NCBI RefSeq assembly: GCF_024606265.1
Contig: NZ_JAHHPP010000154.1
Coordinates: 1-43,999, forward strand
Direction: 5' to 3'
Source: Endozoicomonas sp. SESOKO1
GTDB taxonomy: Bacteria > Pseudomonadota > Gammaproteobacteria > Pseudomonadales > Endozoicomonadaceae
DNA length: 43,999 nucleotides
In this document: piece by piece, positions 25,050-35,600 of the stretch
Layout: every line of letters begins with the position of its first letter
Numbering within the stretch: position 1 is the stretch's first letter
Position numbers and translations under genes: made by a program
Notes under the pieces: model-generated
Seen by the model: only the letters and a program-made list of their open reading frames with translations
What the model was told of the DNA's origin: nothing
Database searches by the model: none

Positions 25050-27551
25050 ATGAATAGGATAAATGTAGATATGGGTTCAGTTGGTAATATGGATGCGGTT
25101 CAGATTGAACAGGAAATTCGACGTCATCTTGAGCAGTCTCTCGGGGTTGAACCCGAAGAAGCGACCCCCGGAGATTACTGGGAAGCCTTAAGCCTTCTTG
25201 CCAGGGATATCAATCTGGACCATACAGGGAAAACCCGCAGGGATGAAAAAGACAATGAAGCCCGAAGGGTTTATTACCTGTCACTTGAGTTCATGGTGGG
25301 GCGCTTGCTGGGGAATAACCTTCACAATCTCGGGATCTATCATCAGGCTGAGAAAGCCATGGCCAGTTTTGGCGTCAGCCTTTCGGACGTTCTTGAATAC
25401 GAAACGGATCCTGCGCTGGGTAACGGCGGGCTTGGACGGCTGGCCGCCTGTTTTCTCGACTCACTGACCACTCTGAACGTTCCCGCTTTTGGTTATGGCA
25501 TTAATTACCGCTTCGGTCTGTTCAAGCAGGGCTTTGTTGGCGGTAAACAGGTTGAGAGTCCGGATGCCTGGCGGGAAGACACCTTTCCGTGGGGGATTGA
25601 GAAACCCAAAAGAAAGCAGGCTGTGCGTTTATACGGCAAGGTCCGGGAGGTTGATGGCAATAAGCTCTGGGAGGATACCCAGGAAGTAGTGGGTGTCCCC
25701 TGGGATTTGCCAATAACCGGCTATAACACTGAGCGTGTTAACACCCTGCGCCTCTGGGAGGGCAGGGCAACAGAAGGGTTTGACCTGGACAGTTTTGATG
25801 CCGGTCGTTATCAGGATTCCAGGTTCCGGGAAATCCTCGCCGAAAATATCAGTCAGGTGCTCTATCCAAATGACAGTCATCCTGAAGGTAAGGAGTTGCG
25901 TTTTATTCAGCAGTATTTCTTTGTTGCCTGCTCGCTGGCTGATCTCATTGCACGTTACAAACGTGAGCATGAGGGCTGGGAAGAATTTACCAGTAAAGTC
26001 GTCATCCAGTTAAATGATACGCATCCGGCAATTGCCGTGCCTGAGCTGTTGCGGATCCTGATGGATGAGGAGGATTTTGTCTTTACCAAGGCTTTGGAAG
26101 TATGCCGCAGCGTTTTCTGTTACACCAACCATACATTACTGCCTGAAGCCCTGGAAACCTGGCCACAGGGGTTGGTGGCAAGGGTTTTGCCCAGGCATAT
26201 GCAATTGATCCATCAACTCAATTACCACTTCCTGCATAAAGAGGTAGAAGCGCAGTGGCCAGATGACGATCAGATGAAGCATCGTCTGTCCATTATTGAA
26301 GAGCCGGCAAACCCTGCGGAACCACAGATGGTACGTATGGCATACTTGTCGGTGATTGGCAGTCATAAAGTCAATGGTGTTGCCGCTCTGCACACCATGC
26401 TGGTGAAGGCAAAGCTTTTCCCTGAATTTGACCAGCTCTGGCCCGGGAAAATTGTTAATATTACCAACGGCGTAACTCCCAGGCGCTGGCTGGCTTACTG
26501 TAACCCGGAACTTGCAGGGTTGATTGATCGGACCTTGTCTCAGAGCAGAGGGTCTCAAAATAGAGGGTCTGAAAATAAAGCGCAAGGTGACTGGCGCAGC
26601 AATCTTTCACAATTAAGCGAGTTAAAGGCCTGGGCCGATGATCCCGGTTTCCAGGAAAAGTTTGCGCAAATCAAACTGGATAATAAGAAGCACCTGGCCG
26701 CTGTTATTGATGAGCTGTGCGGTGTAAAAGTCAGTCCGGATGCCATCTTTGATGTACAAATCAAGCGGCTGCATGAGTACAAGCGGCAACAACTCAATCT
26801 GTTGCATATTATGGCGATTTACCGTCGTCTGCTCGAAGATCCGGATCTGGATGTGCCGCCTCGGGTGTTTATTTTTGCAGCAAAAGCGGCGCCGGGTTAC
26901 CTGGTGGCCAAAAACATTATTTACGCTATTAACCGTGTGGCAGAACGGGTCAATAATGACCGCCGCATTCGCAATAAGTTGAAGGTGGTTTTTCTTCCCA
27001 ATTATCGCGTGAGTCTGGCTGAGAAAATCATTCCGGCGGCCAATGTGTCGGAGCAGATATCAACCGCCGGCTTTGAGGCATCAGGTACAGGGAATATGAA
27101 ATTTGCCCTGAACGGCGCGTTGACCATAGGAACCATGGATGGCGCCAATGTCGAAATTGCCGAAGAGGTGGGCGAGGACAATATCTTTATTTTCGGGAAT
27201 ACGGTGGATGAAGTCAGTGATCTGCGTCAACGGGGATATAACCCCCGGGACGTCTATCAGTACAATGAAGAACTGAAAGCGGTGATTGACTGGCTGGCAT
27301 CAGGAGACCTCAGCCCTGACGAACCGAATGCCTTCCGGCCGCTGGTGGAGTCCCTGCTGGATTCTGACTACTTCCTGACACTGGCTGACTACCAGTCTTA
27401 CAGTGATGCCCATGACCGGATCGTGCAAGCCTGGAAAAATCCATCCCACTGGTGGCGCATGGCGATCATTAATACCGCCTCCGTGGGCAAATTTTCATCG
27501 GATCGATCCATTGTCGATTATTGTAAAACTATCTGGAATATTCCGGAATAG
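25050..27551 (+). CDS. glgP: Glycogen/maltodextrin phosphorylase
   Basis: GT35 enzyme of 833 residues that releases glucose-1-phosphate from alpha-1,4-glucans. The pyridoxal-phosphate lysine is K684 within EASGTGNMKFALNG. Other landmarks are LEFMVGRLLGNNL, DPALGNGGLGRLAACFLDS and the QLNDTHPAIAVPELLRIL block. ATG 25050 is preceded by GAGAG; the frame also extends to a TTG at 25023. Around residue 505 a low-complexity insert (SRGSQNRGSEN) is encoded by a 15-bp tandem duplication (26547-26576). It forms an operon with glgB, 27 bp downstream, and is divergent from malE, coupling import to glucan breakdown. Confidence 0.97.
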   Translation: MNRINVDMGSVGNMDAVQIEQEIRRHLEQSLGVEPEEATPGDYWEALSLLARDINLDHTGKTRRDEKDNEARRVYYLSLEFMVGRLLGNNLHNLGIYHQAEKAMASFGVSLSDVLEYETDPALGNGGLGRLAACFLDSLTTLNVPAFGYGINYRFGLFKQGFVGGKQVESPDAWREDTFPWGIEKPKRKQAVRLYGKVREVDGNKLWEDTQEVVGVPWDLPITGYNTERVNTLRLWEGRATEGFDLDSFDAGRYQDSRFREILAENISQVLYPNDSHPEGKELRFIQQYFFVACSLADLIARYKREHEGWEEFTSKVVIQLNDTHPAIAVPELLRILMDEEDFVFTKALEVCRSVFCYTNHTLLPEALETWPQGLVARVLPRHMQLIHQLNYHFLHKEVEAQWPDDDQMKHRLSIIEEPANPAEPQMVRMAYLSVIGSHKVNGVAALHTMLVKAKLFPEFDQLWPGKIVNITNGVTPRRWLAYCNPELAGLIDRTLSQSRGSQNRGSENKAQGDWRSNLSQLSELKAWADDPGFQEKFAQIKLDNKKHLAAVIDELCGVKVSPDAIFDVQIKRLHEYKRQQLNLLHIMAIYRRLLEDPDLDVPPRVFIFAAKAAPGYLVAKNIIYAINRVAERVNNDRRIRNKLKVVFLPNYRVSLAEKIIPAANVSEQISTAGFEASGTGNMKFALNGALTIGTMDGANVEIAEEVGEDNIFIFGNTVDEVSDLRQRGYNPRDVYQYNEELKAVIDWLASGDLSPDEPNAFRPLVESLLDSDYFLTLADYQSYSDAHDRIVQAWKNPSHWWRMAIINTASVGKFSSDRSIVDYCKTIWNIPE

Positions 27552-27578
27552 TGATGCCTGGCACACAGGGAGCTGATT

Positions 27579-29786
27579 ATGGCTGGTGTTCTTGAAGACA
27601 TCCGGGTGGATTCCGACAGCCTGGATACCGTGCTTGATGACCTGCTGAATACTTGCTGTGCAAGACCCTTTGATTTGCTCGGTTGGCATCCCGCCATGAC
27701 CGGTAGAGGACTGGTAATCAGGATATGGCGGCCAGATGCCATGGATGTGGATATCATTGATGAGGTTACCGGGAACAGCCTGGGCTCTGCCAGCCATATT
27801 GCACCGGGGCTATTTGAGCTGAAATTTCCGGATATCTCACAGCCCCGGGCATATCACCTTCTGGTCACCAATGCCCAGCATCACCAGTTCAGGGCGAACG
27901 ACCCTTATCAATTCTCAAACCTTTGTCGCACAGAACCGTTCATCCGCCACTACTGGCTGCACCATGTACTGGGTGCCCACCTCCATTGTGTTACGCTTTC
28001 AGGCCATAGCTGGCAAGGCGTCATGTTCCGCCTTTACGCTCCCCATGCCCGAAGTGTCAGTGTGATTGGTTCATTTAATCACTGGGATGGTCGGCTTCAC
28101 CCAATGGCCAGCAGTAACAGTGGTATATGGCGGTTGTTTATTCCGGAAGTGAAAGAGGGCGATCTCTATAAATTCGAGCTGAAAGATCAGAATGGACAGC
28201 TTCTGCCCCATAAAGCGGACCCTTTTTCCTTTTATGCCCAGCAGGCACCGGGGAATGCATCCATTGTCTATGACTCCGGAAAATATCAATGGCAGAGTAA
28301 GAAATGGCATCAGCACCAGGGGTTAGATCGACCGGTCAGTATTTATGAGGTACATCTGGGTTCCTGGAAAAAAGCAAAGAATGGGCAGCTGCTGAATTAC
28401 ACGGAACTGGCTGAACAACTGGTGCCTTATGTGCAAGGGATGGGGTTTACTCATGTTGAATTTCTTCCTCTTCATGAGCACCCTTTTACTGGCTCCTGGG
28501 GCTATCAGCCGGTGGGTTTATTTGCGCCAACCAGTCGTTACGGTGATCCGGATGAGCTGAAAGCATTAATAGACCGGCTTCACGATGCTGGTATCGGGGT
28601 TATTCTTGATTGGGTACCTGCACACTTTCCCTCTGACAGTCACGGCCTGGCAGACTTTGATGGCACTCATCTTTATGAATATGCAGACCCCCGAAGGGGA
28701 TGGCACCCGGACTGGCAGACCCTTATTTATGACTACGGCCGCCCGGAGGTCAGAAACTTTCTGATCAGTAATGCGTTGTTCTGGTTTGAACAGTTCCATG
28801 TGGATGGTCTGCGGGTGGATGCTGTCGCTTCAATGCTCTATCTCGATTACTCAAGGGGAGAAGGAGAATGGCAGCCCAATGTCCTGGGGGGTAATGAGCA
28901 CCTTGAGGCAGTCCAGTTTATCAAGGAGCTGAACGAAGCCGTATACCAGAACTATCCCGGTGCCATGATGATTGCTGAAGAGTCTACCAGCTGGCCGGGA
29001 GTCTCCATGCCAACTTACGACAACGGGCTGGGCTTTGGTTACAAGTGGAATATGGGGTGGATGCATGACACCCTGAATTACCTGGCCCGCTATCCGGAGC
29101 ACCGCCGCTATCACCATGATCAGATCTTATTCAGCATGGTGTACAACTACAGTGAACACTTTATTTTACCCCTTTCCCATGATGAGGTCGTCCATGGCAA
29201 AGGCACACTGCTTGGCCGAATGCCCGGAGATGAGTGGCAGCAATTTGCCAACCTCCGTGCTTTGTACGGTTATATGTTTGGGCATCCTGGTAAAAAATTG
29301 TTGTTTATGGGAGCGGAGCTGGGCTCGCACCGTGAATGGAATCACGATGGTCAGCTGGACTGGTTTTTGCCGGAGGAAAATCAATATTCCCGTGGATTAA
29401 CGACTATGGTCAAGCATTTGAATGCCACTTATCAGTCTTTACCGGCTTTATGGCATTCCGATTATGACCCAACGGGTTTTCAGTGGCTGATCACGGATGA
29501 TGAGCTGCAGTCAGTCATCGCATTCAGCCGACACACATTCAGTGACTCACCGGTGGTGGTCATTTGTAATTTTACACCCGTGGTCAGGCAGCATTACCGG
29601 CTGGGAGTTCCCGGGGCAGGGACATGGAAAGAGGTGTTCAATTCCGACAGCCGTGAGTTTTCCGGCAGTGATGTTGTCAATGAACTGCCCCTGGTTACAG
29701 AGCCTTTGCCAATGCATCATCAGCGGCATTCATTAGTGATGACGCTACCGCCATTAGCCACTGTGTTTTTACACCTGACCGAATAA
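27579..29786 (+). CDS. glgB: 1,4-alpha-glucan branching enzyme
   Basis: GH13 enzyme of 735 residues that makes alpha-1,6 branches in glycogen. The order is an N-terminal N1 domain and CBM48 (about 30-230), the catalytic barrel (about 250-620) and a C-terminal beta domain. Catalytic residues are Asp 414 in GLRVDAVASM, Glu 467 in MIAEEST and the Asp of PLSHDEVVHG. GGAG six bases before ATG 27579 fixes the start. The glycogen synthase and glgC genes are not in the window, so the pathway is only partly encoded here. Confidence 0.97.
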   Translation: MAGVLEDIRVDSDSLDTVLDDLLNTCCARPFDLLGWHPAMTGRGLVIRIWRPDAMDVDIIDEVTGNSLGSASHIAPGLFELKFPDISQPRAYHLLVTNAQHHQFRANDPYQFSNLCRTEPFIRHYWLHHVLGAHLHCVTLSGHSWQGVMFRLYAPHARSVSVIGSFNHWDGRLHPMASSNSGIWRLFIPEVKEGDLYKFELKDQNGQLLPHKADPFSFYAQQAPGNASIVYDSGKYQWQSKKWHQHQGLDRPVSIYEVHLGSWKKAKNGQLLNYTELAEQLVPYVQGMGFTHVEFLPLHEHPFTGSWGYQPVGLFAPTSRYGDPDELKALIDRLHDAGIGVILDWVPAHFPSDSHGLADFDGTHLYEYADPRRGWHPDWQTLIYDYGRPEVRNFLISNALFWFEQFHVDGLRVDAVASMLYLDYSRGEGEWQPNVLGGNEHLEAVQFIKELNEAVYQNYPGAMMIAEESTSWPGVSMPTYDNGLGFGYKWNMGWMHDTLNYLARYPEHRRYHHDQILFSMVYNYSEHFILPLSHDEVVHGKGTLLGRMPGDEWQQFANLRALYGYMFGHPGKKLLFMGAELGSHREWNHDGQLDWFLPEENQYSRGLTTMVKHLNATYQSLPALWHSDYDPTGFQWLITDDELQSVIAFSRHTFSDSPVVVICNFTPVVRQHYRLGVPGAGTWKEVFNSDSREFSGSDVVNELPLVTEPLPMHHQRHSLVMTLPPLATVFLHLTE

Positions 29787-29833
29787 TCCATTGCCCTGGA
29801 TTTGGTCAGATTGTTTATTAAGGATTCGCGAAC

Positions 29834-30583
29834 ATGAGTCATTTTTTCACGCCGGATGACTATGCCATTGCGGTGGCTGAGTCACCTGTTGGCAAATACA
29901 TTTACACCCCTTATGTAAAAAGTGCGTTCATGACGCACCCGATCAATTCTGTGCTGGATTTGCGCTGCAGCGAAGGTTACTTTTCCCGCCTTGCCCTGGC
30001 GGCCGGGGCTGAGTCGGTGGTGGGTGTGGATCAGTGTCCGGCCTTGCTGGATCGGGCGATGCAGTTGAATGAGTCTGCCGCCCCCGGTATTGAGTTTATA
30101 CAGGGAGATCCAACGTCATTGCGACTGGATCGATCATTCCCTGCGGTGCTGGCCTTCTGGCTGACCTGCCGCATGGCCAGCCTGAGTCACCTGAAAGAGC
30201 TGGCAGAAACCCTCGCGTATCATACGTCACCGGGCGGTTATAGTTATCTGCTGGCCATGGATTCCGGGCGTCATGCCCGAGTTCAGGAAAACCCTCTGGC
30301 CCCGGATGATTGCTATGGAAAAAAAGTGGACTCTGTGGAAAAACTGCAGGATGGTGACCCGTTTGAGCTGGCCATTCAAGTTGGTGAAACCGCGGTTCAT
30401 TTTACCGACTACTGCTGGTCTACCGACAGGATTGTTCAGTGCCTGAAAGAGGCCGGATTTGCCAGCGTGAATGTGCTTTATCCAACCGTGTCCGAAGAAG
30501 GACTTAAGGTGAAGGGTAGCGATTACTGGGCAGCGTATCAGGCAGATCCGTTTGTCGTGGCAATTGAGGCGTTCAGGGAGTGA
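29834..30583 (+). CDS. Class I SAM-dependent methyltransferase
   Basis: A 249-residue Rossmann-fold methyltransferase of the UbiE/Methyltransf_11-25 type. Motif I is VLDLRCSEGYFS (40-51), followed by an acidic loop residue in VVGVDQCPALLDRA and a motif near GIEFIQGDPTSLRLD. Two glycines of the usual DLGCGxG are replaced (Arg and Ser), leaving only the third. The C-terminal part has the SDYWAAYQADPFVV ending seen in relatives. It follows glgB by 47 bp on the same strand, but a link to glycogen is not evident. The substrate is unknown. Confidence 0.8.
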   Translation: MSHFFTPDDYAIAVAESPVGKYIYTPYVKSAFMTHPINSVLDLRCSEGYFSRLALAAGAESVVGVDQCPALLDRAMQLNESAAPGIEFIQGDPTSLRLDRSFPAVLAFWLTCRMASLSHLKELAETLAYHTSPGGYSYLLAMDSGRHARVQENPLAPDDCYGKKVDSVEKLQDGDPFELAIQVGETAVHFTDYCWSTDRIVQCLKEAGFASVNVLYPTVSEEGLKVKGSDYWAAYQADPFVVAIEAFRE

Positions 30584-30646
30584 GCCTTCCCCGGGACAGT
30601 TTTTCGGTATTAATCCATATACTCAGGAAAACCGCCCACCTCTATA

Positions 30647-31276
30647 GTGATCTCCGTACGTTTGATTTCAGGAAGTGCCGAGTTGTCTGCTGTTGCTGTT
30701 CTTCCCAGAATGCTGGGAACCCTGTTTTATTATTCTCCAACCTCCGAAGAAGCCAGTAGCGTTATTTCCGAACTGGCTGAGCTGCCCGCTCTGCTGGACT
30801 GGCAGAAGCCTTCTCTCATAGAGGAAGCCACTGCGCGTCTGTGTTCTGCGGATATAGCAGAATTGCCTTATCAATTTTCCCTGCTGTTTGAAGGTCAGGG
30901 AGCCATGCCCGCTCCCCCCTGGGGATCTGTGTATATGGACAGGGAAAATCTGTTGCTGGGTGAAACGGCGCAGGCTTATCGCCAGTTTCTGCGAACAAAT
31001 GAGGTGGTACTGGATACCGATTTGAATGAACCGGAAGATCAATTTGGTCTGATGATTCTGGCCATGGCTTACTTTATGGAAACAGAGAATGACGATGCGG
31101 TGGTGGAACTGCTCGGCACTCATCTGCTGCCATGGTCTGGTCGTTACCTGGAACTGGTGGCTGAGGCGGATCAGAGCGGCTTTTACCGCGCGTTGGCGGT
31201 GGTGGCAGAAGCGTTTCTGAAAGAAGTCGCTGACGCTTATGAAGTGACAGTTGAGATTCGTCAGCTGTACCGATAA
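30647..31276 (+). CDS. TorD/DmsD-family molybdoenzyme maturation chaperone
   Basis: A 209-residue all-helical chaperone. Its core matches the pattern I know from E. coli DmsD: LFEGQGAMPAPPWGSVYMD near 85-103, LNEPEDQFGLM, and HLLPWSGRYLELV. DmsD binds the twin-arginine leader of DMSO reductase and guards cofactor insertion. No molybdoenzyme or Tat-signal protein is encoded in the window, so the client lies elsewhere. The start GTG at 30647 has no clear ribosome site; a TTG at 30683 after AGGAAG is an alternative, so the N-terminus is uncertain. Confidence 0.85.
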   Translation: MISVRLISGSAELSAVAVLPRMLGTLFYYSPTSEEASSVISELAELPALLDWQKPSLIEEATARLCSADIAELPYQFSLLFEGQGAMPAPPWGSVYMDRENLLLGETAQAYRQFLRTNEVVLDTDLNEPEDQFGLMILAMAYFMETENDDAVVELLGTHLLPWSGRYLELVAEADQSGFYRALAVVAEAFLKEVADAYEVTVEIRQLYR

Positions 31277-31375
31277 GCTCTTTATATTGTTGACCAGTTT
31301 CTTACCCCCTCTATAAGTAAAGAATCTTATATGGTGGATTTTCTTCAGCATCAGGGGCATATATCAGGGACAACT

Positions 31376-32563
31376 ATGCCAATAAAACCGACCGGCGGGA
31401 CAAGTCAAAAGCCTGTTTCCATAACGCAGCCCGATGACTCCTCTGAAAAAAAAGAGTCCTCGTTTTTTGCCACAGGGGTATTCAGGCATTGGCGTACACT
31501 TGGGAAAACGATTGAAAAAAAACTGAAGAAGGTAAGAGGAATACCACAAGTACCAACCGCTCGGGAAAATATCAAACGTGTTCCTGGGACCGGGGAGAGT
31601 TCCCCAATGGTTATTACAAAAATTCACGACCTTCGTAAAGGAAAAATGGCTTGTAAGGATTTTGTATCCTGGCTGAAAAAGGATCTGGTCGGGGTTATCC
31701 AGGAGCTTGAACTGTATAATCAGCTGCATGGCTTGCAGGAAAAACTTACTCTTTTACGCTCTGAGGAGGATAAAGGGCGGCAAAAAAAAATCATGGAATC
31801 GATATCGCCACTGATTGAAAAGGTTGTTCAACATCAAGGTGATCTCATCAAAGGTGATCTCATCAGGCCTGAGAGCCGGTATCTGATTGAACAGTTCGAT
31901 GGTAGTTCGGGGAATGGGGCTGATGCGACTAGCGTCGTTTTGGCCTCTCTGAAAGATGATATTGAACATCTCGGTTCGAGAATCGCAGAAGCTGGAAGAG
32001 TACCCATCTTAAATAAAGAACTCACCCGTGATTTGCAACTTGATTACTATTACTCAAACTGTTTTTTTTTCGCTGAGGATATTCAATTACTCAAGCCGTT
32101 AAATTCCGTGGATAACGTTATCTTTCACCTGAAAGGGGTTATTATCAGGCCCTTCGTTAAGGAAAGCCTCAAGCATAAATCGCCCGTCAATACGCTTGCC
32201 CAATTAAATCCAGCTGCGGTCAGGGAGGCAGAGGAGGCCAGAATGCAGTGGGTTCTGGATCAGGGCAGTTCTGCAATAAAACACACCCGGAAGATTCTGG
32301 GTCGACCTCAATCCCTCCGGCAAGATCTGGAATATCTGGTCAGTATCCCTGCCCCGGTGGCAGGGAGTGAAAAACAGTGGAGAAGAATAACCCGTGATGT
32401 TGAGGCTTTTCTTCAGGATGAACGGAAAAAAAGGCATATGGTAGAAACCAGTGCCTTTGTGATGAAGGTCCATAAACGGTTGAAAGCGTTAAGTCTGCCA
32501 GGACAGCATAAGTTAACGTCGTGGCCATCACTTTATACTGACTACATTTCACAGGGCTATTGA
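31376..32563 (+). CDS. Hypothetical 395-residue helical protein
   Basis: No recognisable family. The first 75 residues are Lys/Ser/Pro-rich and probably disordered; the rest is largely alpha-helical with charged segments (for example QELELYNQLHGLQEKLTLL) that could form coiled coils. There is no signal peptide and no membrane helix. ATG 31376 is chosen because AGGGA lies about six bases upstream; the frame extends to ATG 31331. A perfect 15-bp tandem duplication (31836-31865) encodes a doubled GDLIK/GDLIR. The disordered N-terminus plus helical body recalls secreted effectors, but that is a guess. Confidence 0.57.
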   Translation: MPIKPTGGTSQKPVSITQPDDSSEKKESSFFATGVFRHWRTLGKTIEKKLKKVRGIPQVPTARENIKRVPGTGESSPMVITKIHDLRKGKMACKDFVSWLKKDLVGVIQELELYNQLHGLQEKLTLLRSEEDKGRQKKIMESISPLIEKVVQHQGDLIKGDLIRPESRYLIEQFDGSSGNGADATSVVLASLKDDIEHLGSRIAEAGRVPILNKELTRDLQLDYYYSNCFFFAEDIQLLKPLNSVDNVIFHLKGVIIRPFVKESLKHKSPVNTLAQLNPAAVREAEEARMQWVLDQGSSAIKHTRKILGRPQSLRQDLEYLVSIPAPVAGSEKQWRRITRDVEAFLQDERKKRHMVETSAFVMKVHKRLKALSLPGQHKLTSWPSLYTDYISQGY

Positions 32564-32673
32564 AAACGATCAGTTTGACTGGACAGAAAATTTAAGGACT
32601 CTCTGTCCATAGTCTGCAGAAAAATTTAACCCTACCTTGCTTAGGCCATTTGCCCCAAGCAGTGAGATATCAA

Positions 32674-35600
32674 CTATGCTTTTTGCTTCATCAACTGCAG
32701 CAGAGCCTGAACCGGGTGTGGAATCTTGCCATCACCATAACGCTTCACCTGGCTGCGGCAGGAATAGCCGGTAGCCACCAGCCTGCCACTGTATTCAGGG
32801 TTCTGTACAACGTCCTTCCAGCTCATGTCGTAGAGTTTTCTGGAGATTTCCTGGTTACGGGTCTCATGGCCATAGATGCCGGCCATCCCACAGCAGCCGG
32901 TGGCTTTATAGGTGAGTTTAAGGCCCAGGTCACTGTATAACTGCTGCCACTGGGCAGGAGCTGCCGGGACATTGGAAGTCTCGGTGCAGTGGCCCAGTAA
33001 TACAAATTCGTCAGCAGCGTCGCTGGAAAGATTTAATTGCAATTGACGCAGGGTTTCTGACTGCCTGGCGAACCATTCGGATAGTAACAGCACTTCAGGG
33101 GAGCCGCCAGCCATAGGGGAGCCGTCAGCCATAGGGGAGCCGTCAGCTATAAGAAAGTCTTTGCCCATCACTTCGTGGTATTCATCCCGATAGGTCAGGG
33201 TAACCGCAGCATCAATCCCCACCAGGCTGATGCCACTGTCGGCCAGTGCTTTGAGCTCCTTACCATTGGTTCTGGCGACTTTTTCAAACCGGCCCAGGAA
33301 ACCATAGACGTGGAGCACCTTGCCATTGGGTCGGTAAGGGGCAATCAAAGGGCGGTAGCCCAGACGAATCAGCAGTTCAACCAGGTCGGTCAGCAGGGGT
33401 GTTTCAAAGAAGCTGGTAAAGGCATCCTGGATAATGATAACGGTTTTATCCCGTTCACTGTCGGGGATGGCATCCAGCAATGTCCGATTGGCAATGGCTG
33501 CACCAGCACGACAGCAGTCGTTAATTGGTGATGAGCTGGTAATGGCCGGGATATCCTGCAGGCCAATGGTTTTTCCGGCAAGGGTATTGGCCACTGACCA
33601 GCCCATGACCAGATTGTAAGCGGGTTTGATTTTGGCGAGTATGGGCAGCATTGACTCCAGTAAACCGGCCACATGGTGTTTGACCGGTCTTGGGTAGCGG
33701 CCGTGGTAAAGTTCGAAGAAACGGGAACGCAGGTCGGGCACATTCACCTGGATCGGGCATTGCCCGGCACAGGATTTGCAGCTCATGCAGTTATCCAGGG
33801 CCCCGTATACCTGATGGCTGAAGTCCTCTTCTCCCCGCCATTTGTTCACCAGGTTAATCAGCTTTTGGCCACCGTTATAGAGTGGACCCGCCTGACGGAT
33901 CTTATGGCTTTCGCCAGCGATGTCGGCGCCAGCGGCGGTTTGTAATCGCAGCCATTCCCGCACCAGGCCGGAGCGGCCTTTTGGTGACTGAATCCGGTCA
34001 TAGGTGGCTTTCCAGGTGGGGCACATGGCGCTGTTGGGATTGTAATTAAAACAGGCACCGTTGCCGTTACAGTAAAGGCTGCTGGTGAATGCGGCAAAGG
34101 CATTGCGCTCAATTTCCCGGTCCTGCTGGCCACGGGTGGGCACTTCATCAATCTTCAGCAGCTGAACCGGTTCGGTGGCGGGGGTGGCAATCTTGCCGGG
34201 GTTTAACTGGTTGTAAGGATCAAATACGCCTTTAATCTCCTGCAGCACCGGGTAGAGATCGGCAAAGAAATCCGGTGCGTATTCCGAACGGACCCCTTTA
34301 CCATGTTCGCCCCAGAGCACACCACCATGGCTTTTGGCCAGGGCAGCCACATCATCGCTGATTAACCGAACCAGTTTTTCCTGTTCCGGGTCTTTCATAT
34401 CAATGGCCGGGCGAACATGGAGAACGCCGGCATCCACGTGCCCGAACATGCCATAGGAAAGGTGGTGACTGTCCAGTAGTGCCCGAAATGCTTTAATAAA
34501 TTCGGCGAGATTTTCCGGAGGAACAGCAACATCCTCGACAAAAGGTATTGGTCTTGCGTCGCCTTTCATATTGCCGAGCAGGCCAACCGCCTGCTTGCGC
34601 ATATTCCAGATATTTTTAACATTGCCAGTGCCCATCACCACGCTGTGGCCGGCACGGCAGATACTGACCGGTTCTTCCAGCACGGCTTTCAGGCGATCAA
34701 TACCCTGCTGAATCTCCGCTTCATCGTCACCGGTAAACTCGACAAAATTGATGCCGTCAATATCAGCGCTCGCCTGTTCTGACGAACCCGGTGGAAAAAA
34801 GTCTTTGACGCTTTCCCAGACACTGTCGGCCTTTGCCAGCCCGAGTACACGTGAGTCGATGGTTTCAATGGAACCCGGCCGGACAGACATCAGTGTTTGA
34901 GCATCCTGCAGCGAGTCCTGAAAACTTTGGTAGAAAACCAGCACCAGGGCAGACTGTTTCGGGATAGGCAGCAGGTTAACTTTAATCTCACTGATGATGG
35001 CCAGGGTTCCTTCAGAACCACAGAGAATGGCATTCAGGTCATGCTGGTTGTCTTTATTGACAATATTGGCCAGGTCATAGCCGGTGAGGTTTCTGTTCAG
35101 GTGTGGGAATACTTGCGACACCCGTTGTTGATGTTCGCGGTGGGTCTTTTTCAGGGTGCTGTAAATCTCACCAATACGGTCTGGTCGCTGACACAGTTGC
35201 TCAAGTTGATCATTATCAACGGGAGAGGAGTTCCATACTGTGCCATCGGCCAGTACTGAGGTCAGTTCAAGCACATGGTGCCGGGTTTTGCCATACACCA
35301 CAGAACCCTGACCGCTGGCATCGGTATTCACCATGCCACCCACGGTGGCCCGGTTGCTGGTGGAGAGTTCCGGGGCAAAGAACAGGCCTTCTTTCGCTGC
35401 CAGCTCGTTCAGGTAGTCTTTGACCACACCCGACTGAACCCTGGCCCAGCGCTCTTTGCTGTTGATCTCCAGAACCTGGTTCATATATCGGCTGGTGTCC
35501 ACCATAAAGCCTGACGTGAGGGACTGACCATTGGTGCCGGTGCCACCGCCACGGGGAGATACCACGATTTGGTGAAACTCCGGCTTATTGGCAAGGGTGA

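Noticed and set aside
30668-31360. A 230-codon minus-strand frame opposite the DmsD-like gene
   Set aside because: Rich in Gln, His and Arg with no recognisable motif, while the plus-strand frame matches a known family.
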